Assembly: GCA_037176885.1 (NCBI GenBank) | Contig: JAWWNJ010000003.1 | Coordinates: 1,116,001 to 1,180,000 of the forward strand | DNA from: Favolaschia claudopus | Taxonomy: Eukaryota; Basidiomycota; Agaricomycetes; Agaricales; Mycenaceae | Reading direction: 5' to 3' | DNA: 64,000 nt | Shown here: piece after piece, positions 11,130 to 20,974 of the stretch | How positions within the stretch are numbered: position 1 is the first letter of the stretch | Layout of the letters: each line of letters opens with the position of its first letter | The notes under the pieces: model-generated | Told to the model about the DNA's origin: nothing | Database searches by the model: none | Seen by the model: only the letters and a program-made list of their open reading frames with translations | Made by a program: the position numbers and the translations under genes

Positions 11130-11351
11130 ATGAGCAAAGTTGTATTCGGTGAGTATAACATATCTGTCTGGGCTGTGCCTTTCTAATCAGTATCAGTCGG
11201 AAACTTTCCTTACAATATGGGTGAGGACGCTCTCATTGACATCTTCAAGTCTGTCGGCCAAGTTGTCGGATTCAGGTGCTCAAGTCGGACCGTCGACATT
11301 GTATGCGTGCTAACGAGCCTCTCTCCTTTGTAGGCTCGTCTTCGATCGGCC
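11130..11351 (+). pseudogene. 5' end of a CstF-64/Rna15-like RNA-binding protein gene
   Basis: Exon 1 (11130-11148), intron 1 (11149-11196, gtgagt...cag), exon 2 (11197-11275), intron 2 (11276-11333, gtgctc...gtag with a CTAAC branch site) and the first 18 nt of exon 3 splice in phase. The product starts MSKVVFVGNFPYNMGE and runs through IDIFKSVGQVVGFRLVFDR. That is the first half of the RRM of cleavage stimulation factor subunit 2 (CstF-64, yeast Rna15), which binds the GU-rich element in mRNA 3' end formation. After about 11351 the RRM similarity stops abruptly and DIRS-type RT sequence begins in a different frame; continuing the host frame gives a stop about 18 codons later. The intact introns show this is a genomic, not retrotransposed, fragment. 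Confidence 0.78.
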
Positions 11352-12391
11352 CCCGCCTGTACAACTACTTTGCGGAGGCTCATCACTGGATTTTGCTCTG
11401 CCGTGATGATGTCATGAAGCTCATTCAGCACTACCTGGATGATTGGTTCAACGTTACTCCTGCTGCGAAGGGGGTGGAGTACGCTCGTCATGGTCGTGCA
11501 GTCTTCCGGACCGTTGCTGCCGAGTTGGGCTTTTTAATCTCCAGTGACAAGGAGCAGGGTCCGACTCACTGCCTCGAGTTCCTCGGCATTGAGCTGGACA
11601 GTATTGCTATGCAGGCTCGTCTTCCTCAGGACAAGCTTGCTCGCCTCCTTGTTCTTCTGGATGGGTGCCTGTCCCGTCGATCTGCGAGCCACTACGACCT
11701 CGAGCAGCTCTGCGGCCATCTCGTCTTTGCTCAGTCGGTAATTCCGGTTGGTCGATTCTTCACTCGCCGTATTCGGGACTTCATGCGCCGCCTTTCCCTC
11801 CTTCCCCGCCACCACCACCGCCGTCTTCCTTCCTCTGCCCGCCTCGACATTGCATGGTGGAATACCTTCCTCCCGTCTTTCAATGGCATTTTTGCTATTG
11901 GACCTCCACGTCCCACTGTCGAAATCTTTACAGATGCGAGTGGTAAGCTAGGTCTGGGTGGCCATTGGGGTAGCGGCGATCTGTTCTTCACTGAGCCTGT
12001 ACCAGCGAAGTATGCACGTCATCCGATCCATTGGAAGGAAATGCGTGCTGTGTTGAGGGCTGCGGAGCTCTGGGGCCACTGTTGGGCTGGGTTGGAGGTG
12101 GTGTTTCGTATTGATAACGAGGCCATCTCGACCTGCTTGCAGTCTGGCTCTATTGACCATCCGCCTACGCAAGCTCTCTTCCGCCAGTTCGCTCTCCTGG
12201 CCGTTCAACAGGACTTCACTTTTCGCCCGGTTTGGATCTCAACGGACGAGAATTCTGTTGCTGATGCACTTTCCCGCTTCCGCTGGCTCACACTTTCAAA
12301 GTTGTATCCACACTGGCCCCTCCCCAAGTCTGGTACCCGTCCTGCCCACGTCGCTGTCTCTCTCCCCTCTGTCGACATTGTGCGTTCCTAA
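11346..12391 (+). mobile_element. DIRS-type reverse transcriptase/RNase H, 5'-truncated
   Basis: The open frame runs from 11276 (GTG, inside the host intron) to a stop at 12391. Real similarity starts at GPRLYNYFAEAHHWIL (about 11348). Visible motifs are HYLDDWF (RT catalytic DD box), LGFLISSDKEQ, FLGIELDSIAMQARLP, then the RNase H parts IFTDASGKLGLGGHWG, a Glu in the WKEMRAVLRAAELW helix, FRIDNEA and NSVADALSR. This is the order of DIRS/Ngaro-type tyrosine-recombinase retroelements. The fingers of RT, gag and the tyrosine recombinase are absent. The frame of about 350 codons is uninterrupted, so the piece is not very old or is under constraint. Confidence 0.78.
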
Positions 12392-12530
12392 CACCCCTTC
12401 CTCCCCCTCCCCCTCCCTCCCCTCTCACCTCCCCATTGCTGTCCGTCTCCTCCCTGTTTTTGTGGAGCCTGTGGTGCTTCCCCCTGTATTTCGCCCACCT
12501 TTGGCTGCTTCAGGGTGAGCTGTTGGTTTT

Positions 12531-12650
12531 GGGCTGCCTCGGCTCCTTCGTCTTCGGGCGGAGTGCAGCGAGCTCCATTTCGGAGTTCACGCCCAATATA
12601 TCAATGGCTTGCTTACACATCTCTCCCTCTCGAGAACTCAGGCCAATCCT
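12531..12650. repeat. 120 bp direct repeat, copy 1
   Basis: Identical over 120 bp, as far as can be read, to 13646-13765. It begins GGGCTGCCTCGGCTCCTTCG and lies 140 bp after the DIRS-type ORF. It includes a short hairpin (CTTCGGGCGGAGTGC). Confidence 0.9.
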
Positions 12651-12924
12651 AGGTGGTCTGGACAGACCGAAGGGATTGGCTAAAGCGATCACCCATCAGT
12701 CACGTGTCTCCTCATTCTTTTCGTCTCGCCCGCCTCCGCATCGCGCCTTTGGCTCGGTGACTCCGTCTCTTTGAGACCTTCTCTTCTCCAGCCCCTCCCC
12801 CTCCATGACCTCGAGTCTCCTTCCCCGCTTCTAGTCTTGTCCCCCCGTCGCCGTCATACCCCTCTTTTTTCGTGCCCACCCACCCATCCCTAGTTAGTTT
12901 TGCTATTTCCTGCGCACTCACGTA

Positions 12925-13608
12925 CAGTGGTGGCAAATAGAAATTGCCGTGGCTTTTTGGCCAAAGTCTTGCTGTATACTTCACCGAATGACCTGAAATA
13001 AAATGTAGAGATAAATATATGATACCTCTGTACTGCTTAGAACACTCAGTTATATATTACGCCCTGACAATGCATCAATAACAGGACAGTTTCTTATTAT
13101 TGCCATATCTGGAAAGACTCAATGTATCCTCAGCAAAAGAGTGTCACAATAGGATGAAAGTACTTGAAAAACAGTCCTAGTTTCCACTTTTGTTGAATGG
13201 AATTGACCCTCATTTGAGCTCACAACAACCGCTCAGAGTTGGCTATTTTCACACAAAATAGCTGAAAATGCAGAGAAAATAGCTAAAATGACCTACTTCG
13301 AGCGGCTGTTGTGAGCTCAAATGACGATCAATTCCAGTCAATCAAAGTGAGAACTAGCATTGTTTTTCAAGTACTTTTATCCTATTATGACACTTTTTTG
13401 CTGAGGGTACATTGTGTTTTTCCGGATATGGCAAAAAACGGAAACCATCCATTATTGATGCATTGTCAGTGCATGATATATTGCTGAGTGTTCTAAGAGA
13501 TACAGAAGTATCACATACTCGTCTCTACATCTTATTTGAGGTCATTCGGTGAAGTATACATCGAGATTTTTACCAAAAAGCCACGGCAATTTCTATTTGC
13601 CACCACTG
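12925..13608. mobile_element. Palindromic TA-flanked MITE, 684 bp
   Basis: Ends are CAGTGGTGGCAAATAGAAAT and its reverse complement, flanked by TA at 12923-12924 and 13609-13610. The whole element folds back on itself around about 13255. It contains the word ATAGGATGAAAGTACT (about 13152) and its inverted partner near 13375, as in the MITE at 2920-3583. No coding capacity. Tc1/mariner-type by target duplication. Confidence 0.92.
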
Positions 13609-13645
13609 TAGCTACGGATTTGTTCTGTATTCTTTAGTTGCGTAG

Positions 13646-13765
13646 GGGCTGCCTCGGCTCCTTCGTCTTCGGGCGGAGTGCAGCGAGCTCCATTTCGGAG
13701 TTCACGCCCAATATATCAATGGCTTGCTTACACATCTCTCCCTCTCGAGAACTCAGGCCAATCCT
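13646..13765. repeat. 120 bp direct repeat, copy 2
   Basis: Second copy of 12531-12650. The interval between the copies is mostly the MITE at 12925-13608; without it they would be about 430 bp apart. Could be a split direct repeat of the DIRS-like element or a simple duplication. Confidence 0.9.
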
Positions 13766-13907
13766 GATGATCCCTCCCTTTCCCATTCAATTTCGCAGAG
13801 AACGATGCTGACGAATCCTGGTGCTGCATGATGCCTAGTAACTTACCTACAGTGCCCGTCACCACGTCACAGTTCCTTTTTTGGCAGGGAAAGCCGTCTG
13901 GGTTCTA

Positions 13908-14313
13908 TGGTGCCGCTCACCTAGTCACCGCTACTTTTGTACAGCGGCCAATCTGGCCGCGGAAATTTTTTGGCTGATAGAGCCCCCTAAATTCGCAGAT
14001 TTTGGCTCAAATTTAGAGCTCTTTTGGAAGGATTTAGCGCGCGCAACGCGGGAAAAATCATCGTTTTTGCCCTTTCCGGTGGTATTCCACCCCTCGTAAG
14101 GCCCCGCTTGAGGCATTTTGTTCCAATTCGGTCGAAGGTAAAATATATATCTCGCCCAGTTTTTATTCTGAGCTCAATTCCTCTTGCCAAAATGTAGCTA
14201 CCATGAAATGGAGCATTTCTCCAAGAGGATTAAGAAATCAGATTTTTCCCTGACGAGATCAATGGGCCATCAATTTCTGTACAAAAGTAGCGGTGACTAA
14301 GTGAGCGGCACCA
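13908..14313. mobile_element. TA-flanked MITE, 406 bp
   Basis: TIR about 37 bp: TGGTGCCGCTCACCTAGTCA at the left and the near-exact complement at the right (one mismatch), with TA at 13906-13907 and 14314-14315. No ORF of note. Confidence 0.88.
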
Positions 14314-15097
14314 TACAGCCGATCCGGAAACTAATACAATTTCTTTGTTCGGCAGTTCCCGGAAATGAAATCGCCCTCAGTCTCCTTTCCAAATTTGGCT
14401 CCCCGATTTCCCAAAAAGGAAATTTCTCGTTTGCTTCTTCCTTTTGCGCCATTTCGAAGCTCCTGCTGCTTCTATGCTCTTCTACTCGGTCTAAATGATT
14501 TTGAAAGACACTTTCCGTTCATTTTGATGCAGAAACCCACGAAAAACGTACACCGGCATCCTCAATTCAGTTGTGACAGCGCAGCGCCAACTATCTCTAT
14601 GTTATCGGCTTGCATCGCTCTTCCTACTCTCTCTAGTGACTCACACTCCTCGGAAACCACTCTATAAGAGTGAATGAACTGATACGGCTCAAAGCCGCGT
14701 TAGTCGCGACGTGAAGTGGTAATCGGAGTTGTGCAAGGGTGCAGTGGGCGGAATCCTCGATGGTTGTGGATAATGGTGAGTACATATTGTTCTGTACAAG
14801 CTCCCCTCTTTATTTAGACCTGGTGCGCTCATACGCCAAACGCTTCCGCCTTTTTTTAGAACTCACAGCACCGGCCACTGTGCCACACTGTCACCATCTA
14901 CCCTCACTGGCTCAGGCTGCTTCATCAGTCCCTCCCCCGTGGATGATTTTTGAAAGACATTTTCAAGCCTCAAAGCTGCAGTTGTGAGCGTCTGCAGCTG
15001 ACCCGTGCCGCTGCCAGTGTAGGTACGCCAATTCCGCCCCCTCAGCGCACTTGCTGACCAAGCTGAGGGTTCATATACTGCACCTGTAATATACCTA
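14314..15097. other. Intergenic with a weak foldback
   Basis: No gene seen. A word near 14730 (GCAGTGGGCGGAATCC) is imperfectly complementary to one near 15030 (GGCGTACC/GGAATTGG region), suggesting an eroded foldback element between about 14700 and 15060. GATTTT(T)GAAAGACA occurs near 14497 and 14944. Confidence 0.35.
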
Positions 15098-15488
15098 CAG
15101 TTGCGGCGAAATCAATTTACTTACCTTTTATGGAAATTACCATCAATCCTCTGCTTTTCATCAGATAGGAATGGGTTTCTCAAGCGCAAAGTTGATAGAA
15201 ATGCTTAGAGACTCATGCCTGTATGTCTGATGTAAAAAAATCTGTATCTTTGTATTGATTTTGCCGGGCTCGCCGCCGAGATTGTCTAAAAAAAGTTCAG
15301 CCAAAACTGGTTAGAAAAATGACAGGTTGGATTCGTTTGTGTGCATAGACCTATTCAGTACAAGGACTACAGGCCCTACATTCTATTTTCACCTACTAGT
15401 GCGTTGTTTCTCTGTGTAGTAGGAGGTAGTAGGGCGGTTCTGATGAGCATTTCCATATTTGGTAAGTAAATTGATTTCGCCGCAACTG
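15098..15488. mobile_element. TA-flanked MITE (CAGTTGCGGCG family), 391 bp
   Basis: Ends CAGTTGCGGCGAAATCAATT and its reverse complement, TA at 15096-15097 and 15489-15490; about 30 bp of perfect TIR. Solo ends of the same family occur near 25311-25358 and 26095-26145. Confidence 0.9.
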
Positions 15489-16068
15489 TATGATCTCTTG
15501 AAGTGCCTAGAGCCGAATACATCACTTTGTTGACTTACCTATCGTCTTATCCTGCCCCACATCGTGATTTACACAACCACTCACTACTTATTTATCCAAA
15601 TGAATTCTTTTGAGTCGCTTTTACAACTTAGGGATAGCCTGTGGTGTTCGGAATGCCTCGCAGACCTCTTCATGGCCCAGGAAACGCGAGAAGGAGCGCG
15701 AAGAGCAGCAATTTCCTTTTTGGGAAACCGCGCGAAAAAATTTGGTGATTGCCATTATTTACAGAAATTGCAGTAATAAAGATAGGAAGGAATTGGGAAG
15801 GAAAGAATGCGGAGACGGACGACGTGAAATCACATCGCCCGCGAAACGTGCAGCTCTACACGCGCACATTCGCTGCGCACAACCAATGCCCATGGGATGG
15901 AGAAAGAAACTGAATTGAATGGACTCATCCACTAACATTCGGTACTGCGGCAGCGTAGCGACAAGATAGTCGTTTTGGCGGAGAGAATGGCAAAGCGATG
16001 GTGGCGGAAGAAAATGGCGGACGTAAACAAACCCGCGCATAAGATCGTGAGTTCGACTGCATATATAC
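15489..16068. other. No recognisable gene
   Basis: Overlapping short ORFs on both strands (70-104 codons) lack domains or consistent splice sites. Composition is not distinctive. Confidence 0.35.
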
Positions 16069-17123
16069 ATGACACGGTCTATCGGTCACCAGGATTCCAG
16101 GTGGGTCTACAGGGAATGTCTTGATATATGTGCATTTGTAATCGAGTTGGAGATGAAGAACTTCGACCAAGTGGCAATTCAGGCACGTAAAGCCGACACT
16201 GTGCAAAGTATACATCATGAAATTCATGCAAACTGTCATGAATTTCAGGTTTCATGATGTTTTGTCATGAAGCACACCATGAATTTCAAGGGGGGTTTCA
16301 TGATGCTCAGAAGCTCATTTTTGCAAGATTATGAATTCATGACAAAACATCACGAATTTTCGTCATAAAGAACCGAGCGATTTTTTCTGGCTAAGTCCAC
16401 CAAGAGTTAAGTGGGTAGGGTGCTAATATCAATAATAAAGCCAATAAATGGTATCAGTCGGTCTCTGGTCTCTATCAAGCGCACACTGCTGAAAATTAGA
16501 AACAAATGAGGAGAACGGGGATGAACAACTTGAGACTGTGCAGTATGACATCCATATATTGGCGAAGCTAACAAAGTTTATAATTCCCACTTAGTATACC
16601 AGTAGTACTCTCAACGTGATATACTGTAGTATGTCACACGGCCGTCTTGAGTTCGATGCCGGCTGGTGGCATCTGAGGTTGGCTCTCGTTTCATGATATT
16701 TTGTTCTGAAATACTTGATAAAACATCATGAAAAAACGTCATGAAGAGCCCCATAATCATCATGAAAACATACTTTCAATTCATGATGTTTCGTTAGCAA
16801 TTTCCAGGCGATTCATCATGAATTCCTGGACATAATGTTAGGATTTTCATGGCCAACAACATCATGAATTTCATGACCCTTCCTTTGCACAGTGCGAGGT
16901 TGATGAAGGCAAGGCTGCGGCGGTTTCTATCGCGCGCGCTAAAGCTGAAATGACCACTACTACACGACCGGTGGATGAGATCATCTTGAGATCATCGACG
17001 AGAAACTGGGAAAGGCTCATGCTCGTGAGTCTATCCCTCGCTCTGATACTCTTCCATTCAGTTCTGACGACTCGCCTCTTCTCATCCTTAGTATGGAAGA
17101 AAGACGAGTACATACACGATTAG
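16069..17123 (+). pseudogene. Small unrecognised ORF split by a CACTA-like element
   Basis: The left part (16069-16196) ends in the frame ...FDQVAIQARKA. The right part starts after the element at 16898 with VDEGKAAAVSIARAKAEM and runs to a TAG at 17121-17123. Deleting the element plus one CGA target copy joins them in phase into a 117-codon ORF. The middle is Ala/Lys-rich and charged; the C-terminal part is hydrophobic. No family is recognised, and the true start may lie upstream in another exon. Confidence 0.45.
16197..16894. mobile_element. CACTA-like non-autonomous element, 698 bp
   Basis: Ends CACTGTGCAAAG and its reverse complement, with a 3 bp target duplication CGA (16194-16196 and 16895-16897). 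Both flanks are packed with subterminal copies of CATGAAATTCATG / TCATGATG words (about a dozen in each outer part). CACTA/EnSpm elements have CACT(A/G) tips, 3 bp duplications and dense subterminal repeats that bind the transposase, so the fit is good. No transposase is encoded. Confidence 0.82.
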
Positions 17124-18378
17124 TCATAGGCGTTCGGGCGGAGCGCCGAACGCCTACTGTGGCGCCGACTCCACATCCGTTTCTTTTTCTTCGACCTGGT
17201 GAGCATCGACTATTTTTATCACCTTGCTTGAGCTGTCACTAATGTACATACACAGGATGCCCATCGTTGGCAACATTGCCGTAGGCTCTAGTTGGCCGTC
17301 TTACGGTCTTGTCGATGGGCGGCGCGATGGCGGAGAGGGAGGTAGCAGGGGCAATGGGTAGTACAAATAGCCGTGTATCGTGAAGTAGCAGCAATATATG
17401 AATATTCTAGTCTTGTTCTAGTCCTCTACTGCACGATACCAACCCGATACCGACATCAAAGTGGTCCCATTATTCTATTAATTTCTAACGTCTGGACGCC
17501 TCCTGTATCGCCGCAGGATCGGGAGGCCTAATTTTGGTCCAACGAGGCAGCGCGATACCCGGCGAGATTGGGCCGATACCCTGCGTCGGGCCGGCGATTC
17601 CAACCGCGCGCGAGGTGCCCTTCAAGAGGTGGGCGGACAAAAAAAATTGTGATATCATGCTCATAACTCAGGACCACACTCCGGGGAAACCCTAGTTTGG
17701 GACCTCCAAAAACGTTGCGCAAATCTAATGTTTCCGGAACTTACAAGACTGTTCCTGAAATGTTACATAGGTTTGTCGCAAAAATCAAAACTCGGTTATA
17801 CTCTGGGTCAAGTCTATAAACCGGGCCGGGGCCCCGGTAACTAACAGACTAGGAAAAGTCGAGCACCCGATCCAAGTCACGTACGGACAGGGGTTAAAAC
17901 TGCCCAAAAACCTGCGTTCGGAAATGCCGAATTTGGGCCGCCTCAGATCGGACATCAAAGCGCATATGCCGAAGGCCTAAAACATTCGGCTGATGGAGTT
18001 ATCAACCTCGGAGTTTTTCGACATTCCCGTGACTACGAAACGTGGCGGAAACGATTGTCACCCTACTACTTACACACGACGAGCTGTGACCCCGCCGTAG
18101 GCACGCCGCGAGCGGACCAAACCCCGCAGTGAATTGCTTGCCGACGGCGCCGCACCGGCCCTCGCTACGCTCGCGACCGGCGCGCGTCGCCGCGGGGAAG
18201 GTTTGACAGAAAGTCATATGACCAAAATTCCCTTTCCTGGACGGAGGCTGTGCCTCCTCTTGTTTTCATGTATAGGATGCCCTCAACCACCCACTCAGTC
18301 CTTTCCCGGAACGCAGAGCCTCACTCGCACCGAGAGAAAACCGGTGCACGCTCAAAGGAATACGAGACAGAATCTGCG
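17124..18378. other. Intergenic, GC-rich in parts
   Basis: No gene seen. A hairpin (GGCGTTCGGGCGGAGCGCC..., 17129-17154) follows the split ORF. A GC-rich stretch with inverted words lies at about 18080-18200. The last 100 bp before 18379 are the likely leader of the MYND gene. Confidence 0.35.
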
Positions 18379-19236
18379 ATGTTTTTCTGTGTGGTGGGCG
18401 ACTGTAACAATCATAAGAATCTGAAAACCTGTAAGCGGTGCAGGTGAGAACCTTTCTGGTCGAGTCTTGCCTTCCACTTGCTCAACATGCATTCCTAGAA
18501 GTGTGCACTACTGTGTAAGTATCAAAACTTCCATCCTCAAATCAGTCCTCGTCTGACTTTTGGACGAAGTCAAAAGAATGCCAAAGTGAGTGGACAAAAA
18601 ACTCTGTGTGGCATGGATTTCATGTTGACTTCGTGTCTTCAACGCCAGAGCATGATTGGAAGAACCACAAGGCTGCCTGTAACCACAACTTTGAGGTACA
18701 GAACGGAAGCGAGACAGTTTTCCAGCAAAACCTACGCCACTGGCTGGCTCGATTGCACGCTACGTTGCTTATGGCCTGCATCCGCGCACTCCAACTCCGC
18801 CATGGATGGGACCACATCGACGAAGGCGCTATTGTCATATTTCTAGAACCACGCCCACACATCAACAAAGGCGCGAGGTGGCGCATCAGGTTCGCGAGTT
18901 TGTTTTCATGCGAGGAGATCTATCCGGTGCTGGAGAAGCTCGGTGCGTTGGAAGGATACCGTGACAAGATGATCCCCAGCCATAAAGAGGCGAGACAGCG
19001 CCTCCGAAAGAGTGGCTGCGGCGAATCAGATTACGCTGCGGTCATTGCAATTACGAGTAATAGTGGTCCGGATGCGTTGGAGGGCGACCATCCTTCTGTA
19101 TCTCGCTTCGAATCGATACAGGTATACACGGTGGGCAGAAAAAAACAGGATCAGCCTCACAGTCAGCTATAAGAGTTTCTGGCTAATATATTTTAGGCTC
19201 TGAAGACCAGGACACCATCCATAGAGCAGATTCTCC

Positions 19237-20280
19237 TGTCGGAAAATCCGAAATTACCTGATCAGCCCTTACCATCGTATCAGGCCTGGTCAGGTTGTGG
19301 GGAAGCTGATCAGTACTCGATCAGTGCCCGTCAGGTCCATATCAGCTCGTGTCAGCACAGTCAGCAATAATACCACATTTGATGGCGAGAGTCGTCTCGG
19401 ACGACGTCCTCGAACTCACTCCCGGGAGTGAGTACAGTTTCCCCGCGCAAAAAGGACGAAAATTGGCCGAGAATCAGTATATTTGCTGGTCAAAAAAGTC
19501 GTCCGAACACGGTACATGATTCAGGTCATGACCTCCCAACATTTCCATAATATATTGCAGTTGTGCTCCACACTTAACATAAGACAACACTTTTAATGAC
19601 GTCGTAGATTAACCTATACATTCTCTTAGTAGCTCGTAGTATTTGTACAATAATAAAATAGCAGTGATACCAGTTAACACCATTGAAGACCCTTCAAATA
19701 AATGAAGGGTGAAAGAATTTTATTTCTTTGCGCGGTAACTCACTGATCAGGTCGTATCAGCGCTGATCAGGCCGTCAGCTTGATCAGTACTTACAGCCGT
19801 TTTGGAAACAATATACGGGTTTTGATCGAGTGGTGCTCCTTCGTTTGTGCTTACGTTTGTTGACAATTCTGTCATCGGCAAAGCCGGGAGCACCACTTTG
19901 TGGGGCGCTGCCGTACCACATCAAGTGCCGCTGGTCCCTTGTTTCGGCCCTTGCTCGCAAGTCATGGCCGTGTCGAGCTTTGGGCAAATAGCAGCTGAGT
20001 CTTAATCCTAAGTTCTGTTAAGCTCCTGTTTTTTCCTGGTGTTCTCTGGGTGGCGGAAGCAAAACTCAAATTCGGCCGAAGTGGAGCTGGTGATGGGAAG
20101 CACAACAAAGGTAAGCACAAACGAGTGAGCACCAGTTGATCAAAACCCGTATATTGTTTACAAAACGGCTGTATCGGCCCTTTCTGCCGCGCATCAGGGC
20201 CCCTTGGAGCTGATGGCTTGATCAGTACTGATGTGCCCGCATCTGGGCTTACAGATCAGCCAATTTCGGATTTTCCGACA
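19237..20280. mobile_element. Non-autonomous TIR element with GATCAG subterminal repeats, 1044 bp
   Basis: TIRs TGTCGGAAAATCCGAAATT and its complement. The words TGATCAG / GTATCAG are repeated at both ends (about 19257-19375 and 19740-19790 on the left side, 20215-20255 on the right). The flanks give at most a CC duplication (19235-19236 and 20281-20282), so the superfamily is not settled. No transposase ORF. It sits in the last exon of the MYND gene and contains the MITE 19794-20171. Confidence 0.75.
19794..20171. mobile_element. TA-flanked MITE with TIR like the window's Tc1/mariner element, 378 bp
   Basis: About 60 bp TIRs beginning CAGCCGTTTTGGAAACAATA, TA at 19792-19793 and 20172-20173. 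The tip closely matches the TIR of the transposons at 22051 and 46245 (CAGCTATTTTGGAAACGATA). Nested inside the element at 19237-20280. Confidence 0.9.
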
Positions 20281-20383
20281 CCCTAATCAGGGAGCAGGCA
20301 TCAAAATTGTTGTACAATTACCACGAGCACATTTAGGGTATTACATCTCCACCAGAGTGTGTAGAAGTGTAACCTGTATATAG

Positions 20384-20974
20384 GAGATAGTATTTAGCCG
20401 ACACAAACGACACAAATCCAACCAGTGTTTACTCGTGTTGAAAACCCAAAAAGTCTTGACGGCCGACCGGTTCGAACCGGCAGTTGGGGCAAATCCTGGG
20501 GTCCTGAGCCCAACTCAAAAGATTTTTATTTTGGCGAATGCCATTCGTTTTGAAAATTGCAATAAGCCGCAGCCGATGATTCCGATGAAAAAGAGGATAT
20601 AGCGTAGGGAACATCGTGAACGTCTTCTCCAGTCGCATATGCGCAGCTTGAGACGCAGGGGTCTTCAAATATCTGACTTTTGATTGGTTCCGTTTACGAT
20701 TCTTTCCAACAGAACTACATGTTGCTACATGCAGATCAAGATTGAAATGTTATCAACGTCGCACTACACTCCATACCGTCGGCTGTCACCCGTAGAGCCA
20801 GCGGGTTCTCCTGCGGCACTCGTGTCTCTTTGCTTCCCGCGATGGGAAACGGCGGGATATTCGCGTTCAATTTTGCGCTTCGCACATTGGCTTTAAGCAA
20901 AACATCTATCAACTAATCTCACTGACGACGGCACACTCAACTTGCACACTTTATAAACACTCCTGGCGTCGGTT
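20384..20974. other. Intergenic, no gene seen
   Basis: Includes a B-box-like palindromic word (CCGGTTCGAACCGG near 20465), but no tRNA fold could be drawn. Short ORFs only. Confidence 0.35.

Larger units (their letters stand above)
18379..20383 (+). pseudogene. MYND-type zinc-finger protein gene split by a 1.04 kb transposon
   Basis: Exons 18379-18443, 18499-18514, 18570-18585 and 18649-about 19120 splice in phase (introns of 55, 55 and 63 nt). Together they give a full MYND finger: C..C with TCKRCRSVHYC, SKECQ, then KHDWKNHKAAC. A roughly 150-residue region with no known domain follows. A further donor after SRFESIQ (about 19121) and acceptor near 19197 start a last exon (ALKTRTPSIEQIL). 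That exon is interrupted at 19236 by a TIR element and resumes at 20281 with PNQGAGIKIVVQLP, ending at TAG 20381-20383. Removing the element with a 2 bp CC duplication restores the frame. MYND fingers bind Pro-rich partner peptides; the gene's own role is unknown. Confidence 0.78.

Noticed and set aside
20455..20530. tRNA gene or tRNA pseudogene (CCGGTTCGAACCGG)
   Set aside because: Only the T-loop-like word is present; no anticodon arm, D arm or acceptor stem can be paired. The similar word near 52530 fails the same test.
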